64,000 nucleotides of DNA from CAVUFH01 sp963740835 (GTDB lineage Bacteria > Actinomycetota > Acidimicrobiia > IMCC26256 > PALSA-610). The first letter of the stretch is position 1. The number at the start of each line of letters is the position of its first letter. Both the position numbers and the translations under genes were made by a program. The notes under the pieces were generated by a model. That model was not told the DNA's origin. It made no database searches and saw nothing but the letters and a program-made list of their open reading frames with translations. Below, one piece after another: positions 52,969 through 62,337 of this stretch. Where the stretch lies: positions 1,488,001 through 1,552,000 of the forward strand of contig CAVUFH010000003.1 in the NCBI GenBank assembly GCA_963740835.1, written 5' to 3'.

Positions 52969-53435
52969 CCGACGACCACCGAACCTTGCTGCAACGCCTG
53001 CTCGACATCGAGGAGATCAAGCAACTGAAGGCTCGCTACTTCCGCGCGCTCGATCGCAAGGAATGGGATTCGTTCGGTGACGTGTTCGCGCGCGACGCGG
53101 TGCTCGAGGTCCCCGAGGTCGACATGGTCACCAACGGCCGTGACGCGATCGTCGCGTCCGTGAGCGGCGCACTCGTGGGGACACGTACGGTCCACCACGG
53201 GCACATGCCCGAGATCGAGGTCACCGGCGCCGACACGGCGCGCGGGACCTGGGCGATGTTCGATTACGTCGAGTGGCCGTCGTCCGATCCTGCGGATCGG
53301 ATCGGGCTCCAGGGCTACGGGCACTACGTCGAGGAGTACGTGCGGGAGGACGGCCGGTGGCGCATTCGCCGCTCCCGACTCGAACGCGTGCGCGTCGATC
53401 CGCTCGGCGCCGGGCTCCCGGAGGTCGATGTCTAG
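52965..53435 (+). CDS. SnoaL-like (NTF2-fold) protein
   Basis: 156 aa: LLDIEEIKQLKARYFRALDRKEWDSFGDVFARDAVLEVP opening, then HHGHMPEIEVTG and GHYVEEYVREDGRWRIRR, classical for SnoaL_4 proteins in actinobacterial catabolic clusters. GTG 52965 overlaps the deleted SDR stop (GTGA). Its end overlaps the convergent P450 by four bases. Confidence 0.85.
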   Translation: MTDDHRTLLQRLLDIEEIKQLKARYFRALDRKEWDSFGDVFARDAVLEVPEVDMVTNGRDAIVASVSGALVGTRTVHHGHMPEIEVTGADTARGTWAMFDYVEWPSSDPADRIGLQGYGHYVEEYVREDGRWRIRRSRLERVRVDPLGAGLPEVDV

Positions 53436-54751
53436 GCGGTCGCGCGCGGTCCGAGCCGCGCCGGCAAGTGCGCGATCCCGTTGATGAAGTTGGACGCGAC
53501 GCGCGTCGGTTCGCCGATGGTCAGGTCGGGCGCGCGCACGAGCAGGTGGCGCAGCATCTCCACGGTCTCGAGGCGGGCCAGGTGCGCGCCGAGGCAGAAG
53601 TGCGGCCCGGTCCCGAACGCGAGGTGCGGGTTCGGGTCGCGTGAGAGATCGAGCCCGTGCGGTTCCGCGAACACCACCGGGTCGCGATCGGCGGCGCTGA
53701 ACCAGATGACGACCTTGTCACCCGCGCGCACGGCCTGATCGCCGAGCGTCGTAGCGCGAGTCGCGGTCCGGCGGAACTGATGGACGGGCGAGACGTATCG
53801 CAACAGTTCCTCGACGGCGCGGGGGAGCGCGTCCAGATCGCGCGCCAGCCGGCTCCACAGCCCGTGCTCGTGGAGCGCGACCACCGCGCCGGACACCGCA
53901 TTGCGCGTCGTCTCGTTGCCGGCGACGACGAGCAGCAGCCAGAACATCTGGAACTCGGTGTCGGTCAACCGGTCGCCGTCGACCTCGGCAGTGACGATCC
54001 GGCTCACGATGTCGTCACGGGGGCTCGTGCGGCGGTCGTCGGCCATCGCCCGGCCGTAGGCCATCATCCCCGCCAGCGCCGTCATCGAGTCTTCGGCGTG
54101 CTGAGTCGTGCCCGGATTCTCGGCACCGAGCAGCGCGTTGCTCCACTCGAAGATGAGATGGCGATCGTCCCGCGGCATGCCGAAGAGATCGGCAAGGACG
54201 CGCAGCGGCATCTCGGCGGACACGGCCGTAACGAGGTCGAACTCGCCGTCGCCGAGGTCGGCGAGGATCTCGTCGGCGTTCACTTCGATGGACGCGCGCA
54301 ACCGAGTGACGGATCTCGGCGTGAAGATCGGTTGGAGGATGCGCCGAAGTCGGGTGTGCTCCGGGTGATCCATGTTGAGCATCATCTGCCGGAAGGTCGC
54401 GAGGCTGTCCTGGCTGAGCGAGGGCATGAACGTGCCGCCGAGTGCGGAGGAGAACAGTTCCTGGTCGCGGTCGACCTCGCTGACGAGGGCGTGCGCGGTC
54501 ACCACCCAGAACCCCGGGCTGTCGACGAACTGCAGCAACGGGTTGTCGCCCATCATCCCGGCGACCGGCCGTTCGTCGTGCCACCCGATCCCACCGTGGC
54601 GTCGCAGTGCGTCGAACGCCTCGTGGGGCACGCCGGGCACGAACGCGTTGCCCGAGGTCAGGTCGATGTCGACGATGTCGCGGACGCGTCGGGCGTTCGG
54701 CGGTGATGTGTCAGGAGTCTGCGGCTGGTCGTCGTCGAGAGACGTCGTCAC
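53432..54751 (-). CDS. Cytochrome P450 (CYP125/CYP142-like group)
   Basis: 439 aa. I-helix VVAGNETTRNAVSG, ExxR in EELLRYVSP, haem loop FGTGPHFCLGAHLARLE. This AGNETTRN / H-FRRTA pattern is shared with the P450 at 697-1926 and with actinobacterial sterol and alkanoic acid hydroxylases. GTG 54751. Divergent from the GntR gene, with a TCTAGA-containing site between them. Confidence 0.92.
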   Translation of the reverse strand: MTTSLDDDQPQTPDTSPPNARRVRDIVDIDLTSGNAFVPGVPHEAFDALRRHGGIGWHDERPVAGMMGDNPLLQFVDSPGFWVVTAHALVSEVDRDQELFSSALGGTFMPSLSQDSLATFRQMMLNMDHPEHTRLRRILQPIFTPRSVTRLRASIEVNADEILADLGDGEFDLVTAVSAEMPLRVLADLFGMPRDDRHLIFEWSNALLGAENPGTTQHAEDSMTALAGMMAYGRAMADDRRTSPRDDIVSRIVTAEVDGDRLTDTEFQMFWLLLVVAGNETTRNAVSGAVVALHEHGLWSRLARDLDALPRAVEELLRYVSPVHQFRRTATRATTLGDQAVRAGDKVVIWFSAADRDPVVFAEPHGLDLSRDPNPHLAFGTGPHFCLGAHLARLETVEMLRHLLVRAPDLTIGEPTRVASNFINGIAHLPARLGPRATA

Positions 54752-54763
54752 GGTCGCGACGAT

Positions 54764-54776
54764 ACCTCTAGATCAT
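54764..54776. promoter_or_regulatory. TCTAGAT site in P450/GntR divergent promoter
   Basis: ACCTCTAGATCAT. TCTAGA (54767-54772) is rare in DNA of this composition; it recurs before the next ligase gene at 55644. Candidate GntR/FadR operator. Confidence 0.4.
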
Positions 54777-54824
54777 TCCGGCCGCTCGGGCCGCGACGCG
54801 CGAGGCGGCGTTGGTAACCTTCAG

Positions 54825-55622
54825 ATGTTTCGACCCCTGCGACGCGGGACGGTTCAGGTGGCAGCCAGCAAGCGCGACAGGCCCCGGCTTCGCGAGAAGC
54901 CGCAGCAGATCGCGGACGAGCTGCGCGCGCTGATCGTCAGCGGCGAACTCACGGAAGGGGAGTCGATCGGGCGCGAGCCGGAGCTCGTCGAACGATTCGG
55001 TGTGTCTCGTCCGTCGCTGCGCGAGGCGTTGCGGATCCTCGAAGCGGAAGGTCTGATCACCGTCGTGCGCGGCGTGTACGGCGGAGTCGTCGTGCACGAG
55101 CCGAACCAGCGCATGACCGCGAAGACCGCCACGTTGGTCCTGCGCGCGCGCAACGTCTCGCTCGCCGACGTGTTCGAGGCGCGCGCTCTCATCGAACCGC
55201 TCGCGGCCAAAGCGATCGCGGCGAAGCGCGGCCGCCGGACCGCGGTCGCCGAGCTGAACCGATTGATCGACGAAGAGGAAGCGTCGATCGACGACCCGGA
55301 AGCGTTCGCTTTCGCGAACACGAGGTTCCACGAGCGGCTCGTGTCGCTCGGTGGGAACCAGACCCTCGCCATCGTCACGGAGATGCTCGACGAGATCGTG
55401 GTGCGCGCGGTCACCGCGGTGAGCCAGACCGACGACGGCGCAGGATCGCGGTCCACCCGGCGCCGTGGCCTGAAGTCTCAGCGGCGGTTGCTCGAGTTGA
55501 TCGAAGCCGGCGACACGGGCGGCGCCGAGGACCACTGGCGCGCGCACATGGCGGTGGTCGGACGGGTCCTGCTCGGGCAGAAGGCGTCCACCGTTGTGGA
55601 CTTGCTGCACACCTACGGGTGA
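54825..55622 (+). CDS. GntR family regulator, FadR subfamily (FCD domain)
   Basis: 265 aa from ATG 54825; GTG 54858 (VAASKRDRP) is an equally possible start. Winged helix IADELRALIVSGELTEGESI to FGVSRPSLREALRILEAEGLI, then a helical FCD effector domain with ADVFEARALIEPLAAKAIA and FHERLVSLGGN whose histidines usually bind a metal. Placed between a P450 (divergent) and a ligase (same strand), both preceded by TCTAGAT, it probably responds to a pathway acid or CoA ester. Confidence 0.88.
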   Translation: MFRPLRRGTVQVAASKRDRPRLREKPQQIADELRALIVSGELTEGESIGREPELVERFGVSRPSLREALRILEAEGLITVVRGVYGGVVVHEPNQRMTAKTATLVLRARNVSLADVFEARALIEPLAAKAIAAKRGRRTAVAELNRLIDEEEASIDDPEAFAFANTRFHERLVSLGGNQTLAIVTEMLDEIVVRAVTAVSQTDDGAGSRSTRRRGLKSQRRLLELIEAGDTGGAEDHWRAHMAVVGRVLLGQKASTVVDLLHTYG

Positions 55623-55640
55623 GTCGTCCCTGGGGTAGAG

Positions 55641-55651
55641 ACATCTAGATA
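55641..55651. promoter_or_regulatory. ATCTAGAT site upstream of the ligase gene
   Basis: ACATCTAGATA with the perfect palindrome ATCTAGAT (55643-55650), 20 bases before GTG 55671. Same TCTAGAT word as in the GntR promoter. Confidence 0.4.
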
Positions 55652-55670
55652 TTTTGCTAGCCTTGCACGC

Positions 55671-57297
55671 GTGCCGTCCGAGTGGTCGTTGCCCGCCGCG
55701 ATCGATGCGGTCACCGCGACGGTGCCCGACCGCGAGATGCTCGTGTGGAAGTCGGTCCGCCGCACCTACGCCGACGTGCAGGACCGGACGCGGCGCCTCG
55801 GTGCGTTCTTCGCGGCGCAGGGCCTCGGGTTGCGGCGCGAACGCGCGGAGCTCGCGCGTTGGGAGTGCGGGCAGAGTCGCGTTGCCATCCTCCTGTCGAA
55901 CTGCCCGGAGTACGTGGAGACGATGCTCGGTGCGTACCGCGCTCGGGCGGTGCCGTTCAACGTCAACCACCACTACAACCCGGTCGAGGTCGAGCAATTG
56001 CTCGACCAGATCGGTGCGGAAGCCGTCGTCTACCACCGCCGGCTCGCGCCGTTGCTCGTCGGCGCACAGGAGCGCGCCGACCGGCTCCTCGTCCACATCG
56101 ACGACGGCAGCGAGGTCGAACCGCGGCCCGGAAGCATCGCGTTCGAGGCCACAATCGCGACGCGGCGATCTCGACGCGCTCCCGGCGCCGTCCCCCGACG
56201 ACCTCTACCTCGTGTGCACCGGCGGCACCACTGGCCACCCGAAGGGCGTGCAATGGCGTCAGGGCGACGCGTACGTCGCCGCGATGGGCGGCGCGGATGA
56301 CGCAACGACCGAGAGCATCGGCGCCGTCGCCGGGCAGCCGGCGCAGGTGTGGTTCGCAGCGCCGCCGCTGATGCACGGTGCCGCGCAATGGACGGTGTTC
56401 GCAGCACTGCACAACGGCCGGACGGTCGTGCTCCACGACGATGCCGCGCCGTTCGACGCGCGCACGATCCTCGAGACTGCGGAGCAGGTGCACGCATCCT
56501 TGCTCACGATCGTGGGCGATGCGTACGCGCGGCCGATCATCGACGAGTTGCGGACGCATCACTACGAGCTCCCTTCGTTGCGGCAGCTGGCAACCGGTGG
56601 CGCGCTCACCGGCCCGGAGAACAAGCGCGCGCTGCTCGACCTGTTGCCGCACGTGATGATCATCGATGGTTACGGCGCGTCGGAGACCGGCGGGATGGCG
56701 TTCGGCGCGTCGACGAAGGGCGCGCAGACGCAGGTGTTCCTCCCGTCGGTGGGCGCCGCGGTGCTGTCCGCCGACCGCACGCGCTTCCTCGAACCGGGCG
56801 AGGACGAGATCGGATGGATCGCGCGCATCGGTCGGGTTCCCCTCGGCTACCTGAACGACCGGGTGAAGACCGAGCAGACGTTCCCCGTCGTCGACGGTCA
56901 GCGGCTGTCGGTGCCCGGTGACCGCGGCACCCTCGCCGCCGACGGCACGATCCTGCTGCTCGGCCGCGACTCCATGGTGATCAACAGCGGCGGCGAGAAG
57001 ATCTTCGTGGAGGAGGTCGAGGATGCGATCCGCCGGCATCCCGACGTGCTCGACGCGCTCGTCGTCGGCCGGCCGAACGAGCGCTTCGGCGAAGAGGTGG
57101 TCGCGCTCGTGCAACTGCGCCCCGGTTCTGAGGTCACGGGTGCCGACCTGCGCGCGTACGCGGCCGAGACGGTCGCCCGGTTCAAGGCGCCGCGCGCCGT
57201 GCTGCTCTGCGACCACATCGGACGCCATCCGTCCGGCAAGGCCGACTACGGCTGGGCGAAGCGGGCCGCGCAGGATGCGGTCGCCGTCGCACACTGA
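55671..57297 (+). CDS. Acyl-CoA synthetase, FadD19-like (frameshift near 56160)
   Basis: About 542 aa when repaired. First frame: LPAAIDAVTATVPDREMLVW up to SIAFEATIAT. Then the frame changes inside the GCGACGCGGCG run (56157-56166; a CG pair missing or one base extra) and continues with GDLDALPAPSPDDLYLVCTGGTTGHPKGVQWRQ (P-loop). DGYGASETGG, GDRGTLAADGTILLLGRDSMVINSGGEKIF and HPSGKADYGWAK complete the family motifs. The CTGGTTGxPKGVxWRQ form is typical of FadD19/FadD3-like ligases for steroid side chains or rings; the name is by pattern only. GTG 55671. Confidence 0.8.
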
Positions 57298-57316
57298 CCT
57301 GCAGTCAGGTGCCCCC

Positions 57317-57431
57317 GGTCAGGCCAGTCAGCTGCCCCCGGTCAGGCCAGTCAGCTGCCCCCGGTCAGGCCAGTCAGCTGCCCCCGGTCAGGCCAGTCAG
57401 GTGCCCCCGGTCAGGCCAGTCAGGTGCCCCC
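57317..57431. repeat. Five 23-bp tandem repeats at convergent gene ends
   Basis: Unit GGTCAGGCCAGTCAGCTGCCCC plus C, repeated five times exactly at 57317, 57340, 57363, 57386 and 57409, with partial copies on both sides (57305-57316, 57432-57440). Units 1-3 read CAGCTG, units 4-5 CAGGTG. The LivF-type gene ends inside the last unit, so the array grew by repeating its stop-codon region into the gap before the ligase stop. Confidence 0.9.
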
Positions 57432-58115
57432 GGTCAGGTAGGCGGCCTCGATCTTGTCGATCTGCTGCAGCACCTCGTGCGATGTGCCGCTGAGCACCAC
57501 CCGGCCCCGCTCCATCAGGTAGACGCGATCGGCGACCTTCAGCGCCTGGCGGACGTGTTGCTCGACGAGCAGCACACCGATGCCGCGCTCATCCGCGGCG
57601 GCGCGGACCGCTCTGAGGAGATTGGTGACGATGAGCGGCGCGAGCCCGAGCGAGAGCTCGTCCGCGAGCAGCACCTTCGGCGACCGACCGAGCGCTCGCG
57701 CGAGCGAGAGCATCTGCTGCTCGCCTCCCGAGCAGAGCCCGGCGCGGCGCGTCATGGTTCGTTCCAGCGCGGGGAAGTACTCGAACGCGACGGCGGGTGA
57801 GACGCGCGCGAGCTTCAGGTTGTCGGCGACCGACATGTCCATGATCACCGAGCGTTCCTCGGTCACGTAGCCGAGGCCGTTGCGGCATCGCGCGTGCATC
57901 GGTGCCGTGGTCGGTTCGCCGAGGAACCGAACTTCGCCGTCGAGCGGCGTCAGCTCACCGGCCAGCGTGAGCAGCGTCGTCGTCTTCCCGACGCCGTTCG
58001 CGCCGATGAGCGCGACGACCTCTCCGGCATCGACGCGGAGATCCAGCTCGCGGACGACCGGCATCCTCCCGTACCCGGCCGACAACCCCTTCGCCTCGAT
58101 CAGGGTGGGGCTCAC
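57420..58115 (-). CDS. Branched-chain amino acid type ABC transporter ATPase (LivF-like)
   Basis: 231 aa. Walker A GANGVGKTTTLL near residue 37, signature LCSGGEQQMLSLARAL, Walker B VLLADELSLGLAP, H-loop LLVEQHVRQAL. GTG 58115 overlaps the fused permease/ATPase stop as GTGA. Second ATPase of a Liv-type importer. The last codons (AAYLTGGT) lie in the first unit of a tandem repeat. Confidence 0.9.
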   Translation of the reverse strand: MSPTLIEAKGLSAGYGRMPVVRELDLRVDAGEVVALIGANGVGKTTTLLTLAGELTPLDGEVRFLGEPTTAPMHARCRNGLGYVTEERSVIMDMSVADNLKLARVSPAVAFEYFPALERTMTRRAGLCSGGEQQMLSLARALGRSPKVLLADELSLGLAPLIVTNLLRAVRAAADERGIGVLLVEQHVRQALKVADRVYLMERGRVVLSGTSHEVLQQIDKIEAAYLTGGT

Positions 58116-60841
58116 GTCGTCACCTCCTCGACCTCGTCGGCGTGACCGAGGTAGGCGTCGCGCACCGCCTGGTCACCACGGATCTCGCCGGGTGTGCCGC
58201 TCGCGATCACCTGGCCGAAGTCGATCACCACGACGCGGTCGCAGGTCGACATCACGAGGCTGACGTCGTGCTCGACCAGCAGCACTGCCATGTTTCGCTC
58301 GTCGGCGAGCCGGCGGATGAGCCGGGCGAGATCCGCGCTCTCGCGCTCGTCGAGCCCGGCCGCCGGTTCGTCCAGCATGACGACCGAGGGCCCCGACGCA
58401 ACCGTCCGCGCGATGCCGACGAGCCGGCGCCGCCCGTAGGGGAGCTCCTCGGGCGTCAGGTCGAGCAGCGGCTCGAGCTCGAACTCGTGCACGGCGGCGA
58501 CCGCGGTGGACGGCAGGTCGTGACGACCCGGCCAGAAGAGATCGGTGACCCACGACACGCGTGACTCACGCAAGTCGCTCCCGGCGCGGATGTTCTCCTC
58601 GACGCTCACGTCCTCGAACAACTCGAGCGACTGGAACGAGCGTCGGAGCCCGACGCGAGCGCGTTGCGTCGCGTTCAACCGGTCGATGCGCCGGTCGTCG
58701 AGCATGATCGATCCGCCGCCGACCGGGACGAAGCCGGTCACCGCGTCGATGAGTGTCGTCTTCCCCGCACCGTTCGGCCCGATCAGGCCCACGACTTCTC
58801 CGGGGTGGACCTCCATCGACACATCGTCGACCGCGAGCACCGAACCGAAGCGCACGGTCAGGTGATTGATCGACAGCGTGGCGGTCGGAACCGGCTCGAC
58901 TTCGGCCGGAGGAAGCGGCGCGCGTTGCGGGCGCCGGGCGACGAGGTGCAAGCGTTCCCAGACCGGTCGCGCATGCGCGACGACGTCGGCGATGCCATTC
59001 TGGTGCACGATGAGGATGACGAACACGATCAGGGAGCCGATGATGACGTCCCACTGGTTCTTGAGGTGGAGCCAGTCGACGACAACGCGGGTGCCGATGC
59101 CGCCGATGGCGTTCGGCGCGCCGAACACCGCGCCGAGCACGTAGCCGAGTCCGCCGATCACCGCGTTGCCGAGGCTGTTGATGGACGCGAAGAGGTTGAA
59201 CTCCGTATAGGTGATGACTTGACCTCGGAAGCCCACGAGGATGCCGGCCACCGCGGCCAACGCCGCGGACACCGCGAACGCGTAGAGCTTGACGCCGAAC
59301 ACCGAGATACCGAGCGATGCAGCGGCGCGTTCGTTCGTGCGCACCGCGATGAGCCGCCGGCCAGTTCGCGAGCGGCGCAGGTTGGCCACGAGCAGCGCGA
59401 GCAACACGAAGCAGATCAGGCTCACCGCGGCCCAGGCATGCGGGTGGTTGAAGGCGTCCACCTTGAACCCGAACAGCTTCACCCGCCCGATTCGGGTCCC
59501 GCCGTCGAGCGCGCCGCCTAGGTAGCTCGGATTCGCGAACACGACTTCGGACACGAGGAAGCCGAGTGCGAGCGTGACGACCGCGAGGTTCACGCCCCGG
59601 GTCCGCAGCGCGGGTATCGCGAAGATCAACCCGACCGGGATCGTAAGCAGGATGCCGAGCACGATCGCGAGTTCGACGGGAACGTCGGCGCGCACGAAGC
59701 GGCCCGCGATCAGCGCGCCGATGCCCGCGAGGGCCCACTGCGCGAGCGAGATCTGACCCGCGTACCCGGTCAGCACGACGATCGACAGGATCATGATCGC
59801 GGTGGCCAAGGAGGTGTACGTGGCCTGGGCCCAGGCTTCGTTCATGACGCCGAACAACAGCACGAGAAGGACCGCCGACGCGAGGAGCACGCCCCGGATG
59901 TTGATCTCGCCGGTTCCGAGTTTCGGCAGCCGTTCGGCCACGTGCGACCGGAGCGGCAGGCCGCGGCCCCGCACGACGACCACGATCAGGATGACGAGGA
60001 ACGCGGGCATGCGGTTGAGCCCGGAGATCTGGTTCTGGTGGAAGAAGTCCTGGATGTCGCCGCCGTAGAGGGTGGCCATCGACTCGCCGACGCCGATGAT
60101 CAAGCCGCCGAGCAGGGTCAACGGGAACGACTGGAAGCCGCCGAGCAGCGCGGCCCCGAGGCCGGCGACGGTGACGACGACCGTGAAGGTCGTCGCCGAC
60201 AGGCCGGTGAGCGGAGCCGCGAGCACCGCCGCGAACCCGCCGAGCATGCCGCCGGCGGTCCACGTAAGCGCGGAGAGCCGGTCGGGTGACCACCCGAGCG
60301 TCTGTACCGCCCGTTCGTTCTGCGCGCTCGCGTTGATGGCGAGACCGACGCGCGTGTACCGGGTCCAGGCCCAGAGCCCGAACGTCACGAGCAGGGTGAT
60401 CGCGACGAGGTAGATCCGCTGTTCCTGGACGACGATCCCGCCCCACTTGTAGACGTGGTTCGGGAGGTAGGTGTCCACAGGTTCGTTGGAGGCGCCGTAG
60501 CGCTTCGCGACGACTGCCTGGAGCAGACCGAGCAACGCGATCGTCGCGATCACGCGCACGATCGGCGCGGCGCGCTTCAACGCACGCAGGATCGTCGCCT
60601 GGAACCCGAGCGACACCGCGCCGGCCGCGAGCACCGCGACGATGAGCGCGGGCAAGGTCGCCCAGTGCCGATCACCCTTCAGATCGACGAACGCGATGTA
60701 CGCCGCGAGTGTGCCGATGGCTCCTTCCGCGAAGTTGACCAGGCCCGAGCCGCGGTAGATGAGCACCGCGCCCTGCGCGAACAGGGCATAGGTGGCTCCG
60801 GCGCCGAGCCCGATGATCAGGAACTGCAGGAACGACTGCAC
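58112..60841 (-). CDS. Fused LivH-LivM-LivG ABC transporter protein
   Basis: 909 aa joining three subunits that are usually separate. Residues 1 to about 295: LivH-like permease (GSGLVNFAEGAIGTLAAY; GGFQSFPLTLLGGLIIGVGES). About 310-630: LivM-like permease (LTGYAGQISLAQWALAGIGA; LIAVRTNERAAASLGI). About 655-909: LivG ATPase with Walker A GPNGAGKTTLI, degenerate signature LPYGRRRLVGIAR (normal for LivG) and Walker B VVMLDEPAAGLD. GTG 60841. All family landmarks are intact with no stop or frame change at the joints, so the fusion is real in this sequence. Imports branched-chain amino acids, amides or aromatic/short acids. Confidence 0.92.
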   Translation of the reverse strand: MQSFLQFLIIGLGAGATYALFAQGAVLIYRGSGLVNFAEGAIGTLAAYIAFVDLKGDRHWATLPALIVAVLAAGAVSLGFQATILRALKRAAPIVRVIATIALLGLLQAVVAKRYGASNEPVDTYLPNHVYKWGGIVVQEQRIYLVAITLLVTFGLWAWTRYTRVGLAINASAQNERAVQTLGWSPDRLSALTWTAGGMLGGFAAVLAAPLTGLSATTFTVVVTVAGLGAALLGGFQSFPLTLLGGLIIGVGESMATLYGGDIQDFFHQNQISGLNRMPAFLVILIVVVVRGRGLPLRSHVAERLPKLGTGEINIRGVLLASAVLLVLLFGVMNEAWAQATYTSLATAIMILSIVVLTGYAGQISLAQWALAGIGALIAGRFVRADVPVELAIVLGILLTIPVGLIFAIPALRTRGVNLAVVTLALGFLVSEVVFANPSYLGGALDGGTRIGRVKLFGFKVDAFNHPHAWAAVSLICFVLLALLVANLRRSRTGRRLIAVRTNERAAASLGISVFGVKLYAFAVSAALAAVAGILVGFRGQVITYTEFNLFASINSLGNAVIGGLGYVLGAVFGAPNAIGGIGTRVVVDWLHLKNQWDVIIGSLIVFVILIVHQNGIADVVAHARPVWERLHLVARRPQRAPLPPAEVEPVPTATLSINHLTVRFGSVLAVDDVSMEVHPGEVVGLIGPNGAGKTTLIDAVTGFVPVGGGSIMLDDRRIDRLNATQRARVGLRRSFQSLELFEDVSVEENIRAGSDLRESRVSWVTDLFWPGRHDLPSTAVAAVHEFELEPLLDLTPEELPYGRRRLVGIARTVASGPSVVMLDEPAAGLDERESADLARLIRRLADERNMAVLLVEHDVSLVMSTCDRVVVIDFGQVIASGTPGEIRGDQAVRDAYLGHADEVEEVTT

Positions 60842-60883
60842 CGTTGTTCGGCCCGGTTCAGCCGGTCAGCCGGGTTCCGCCGA

Positions 60884-62215
60884 TCAACAGGGACCGCCGA
60901 AGGGCGAGTCGCACAGCGTCTTGTCGAAGCTGATGTGCGACTTCTCCACGAAGTTGCCGTCGAACCCGCCGGTCTTCGCCTTGGCGTCCCAGCCGTACAC
61001 CGTCCACTGGTCGATGCCCGCCCGCTTGAAGAGGCCCGGATGGTTCGCGTTCGGCGTCCAGTTCGCCCCGCCGAACATCTCGAGCATCGGGACGTCCTTC
61101 GCCTGCTGCAACATCGCGGTGATGCCCTCGCGGGTGAACGAGGTCATCTTCGCGTCGCGGATCATCTTGAGCATGGCGTAGAGCCCGATCCACGAACGCA
61201 TGGGGCTGGCCTTGAGGTTCTCGGGTTGGAGCTCCTTTTCGCCCGATGCCGCGAGGTCGGCGCGCAGCGCCTTGTACACCGGGAGATCGGCCGTCGCGGG
61301 GGCGAACGACCACAGGAAGACCATGTTCTTGGCGAAGTTGCCCAGAGGGGTGACCGTGCTGTGCGCGAAGGAACCGAGACTGGCGCCGATCTTGAGTGGG
61401 GTATCGAGCTGCTGACCGGCCTTCACCACTTGCGTCGCCTCTTGCTCACCGAGCGCGAGCGTCACGCCGTCCGCGCCCTTCTTCTGCGCACCGAGGATGA
61501 ACTGGGTGTAGTCGGTGGTGCCCCCCGGAACCGGGGTGTCGTACACAAACGTCGCGTCGCCCGCGTAGATCTGCTCGAGGAGCCCGAGCAGCGCGGAGGC
61601 TGCCGCGAGGTCGACGCGGATGGTGCCGATCTTGTGGATGTCTTCGTTGATGAGGGCCTGCGGCAGCAGGAAGGTGACGCCGGTACCGGAGGCGTCGAGC
61701 GGATACGCGTTCGGGTCGGCCCAGTCGTCCTGGGTGACGTTCGAGGCGATCCGAGGGATCTTCGCCGCGGTCATCGCGTCGGATACGTCTTTCTGGCCGG
61801 CCGTCCCCTGGTCGTTCACCGTCGCCACGACGCCCGCGTTGTCGATCGTGCGCACGCACGCGACGGCCTGGTCGACGTTGCCGCCGTCGTCACAGGTGGT
61901 GACCTTGATGCACGAACCGTTCGCGCCACCCCGCTTGTTGAATGCCGTGGCCGCGACCTTCAGCGCGTCTGCCTGGTCTTTCAGCGACAGCACGGGCGAT
62001 TCGAAGACCGTCATCAGGCCGATCTTGAGCGGCGGCTTCGCCTCGTCGCAGGGCCCGTCGTCCCACAAGCCGATGGCGGTGTAGTCGATCTTCTCGGCCT
62101 TGGCCCCGCCCGTGGTGTCGCTGCTCGAATCGTCGTCGTCGCTGCTGCTGCACGCCGCCGCGACCAGCGCCAACGCCGTGAGCACCGCAAGCGTTCGGGC
62201 AAGAGTTCTCGACAT
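60884..62215 (-). CDS. ABC transporter substrate-binding lipoprotein (LivK-like)
   Basis: 443 aa. Signal peptide with lipobox ALALVAAACSSS (lipidated cysteine near residue 22), an acidic serine linker, then a two-lobed type I periplasmic-binding fold (LKIGLMTVFESPVLS, FNKRGGANGSCIKVTTCDDG). It lies 43 bases upstream of the fused permease, so it is the first gene of the importer. ATG 62215. Ligand unknown; the neighbourhood suggests an acid used by the catabolic genes. Confidence 0.9.
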   Translation of the reverse strand: MSRTLARTLAVLTALALVAAACSSSDDDDSSSDTTGGAKAEKIDYTAIGLWDDGPCDEAKPPLKIGLMTVFESPVLSLKDQADALKVAATAFNKRGGANGSCIKVTTCDDGGNVDQAVACVRTIDNAGVVATVNDQGTAGQKDVSDAMTAAKIPRIASNVTQDDWADPNAYPLDASGTGVTFLLPQALINEDIHKIGTIRVDLAAASALLGLLEQIYAGDATFVYDTPVPGGTTDYTQFILGAQKKGADGVTLALGEQEATQVVKAGQQLDTPLKIGASLGSFAHSTVTPLGNFAKNMVFLWSFAPATADLPVYKALRADLAASGEKELQPENLKASPMRSWIGLYAMLKMIRDAKMTSFTREGITAMLQQAKDVPMLEMFGGANWTPNANHPGLFKRAGIDQWTVYGWDAKAKTGGFDGNFVEKSHISFDKTLCDSPFGGPC

Positions 62216-62281
62216 CGCCCTGTTCCCCCTTCGTGCAGGCCGCGCCGGCCGCATGCATCTACAGGCTTCGGCGGGCGCCAA

Positions 62282-62308
62282 TGTATATCGCGTGAGACGA
62301 GTTTTGCA
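62282..62308 (-). promoter_or_regulatory. Possible promoter of importer operon
   Basis: On the minus strand TATACA (62287-62282) lies 67 bases before the start of the lipoprotein gene, in an AT-rich patch unusual for the region; TGCAAA (62308-62303) could be a weak -35 at 15 bases distance. Confidence 0.3.
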
Positions 62309-62337
62309 GGCGGCATCTCCGATCCTCGCGAACGTCG

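Noticed and set aside
57317..57431. CRISPR-like array
   Set aside because: Units are directly adjacent with no spacers; simple tandem repeat.
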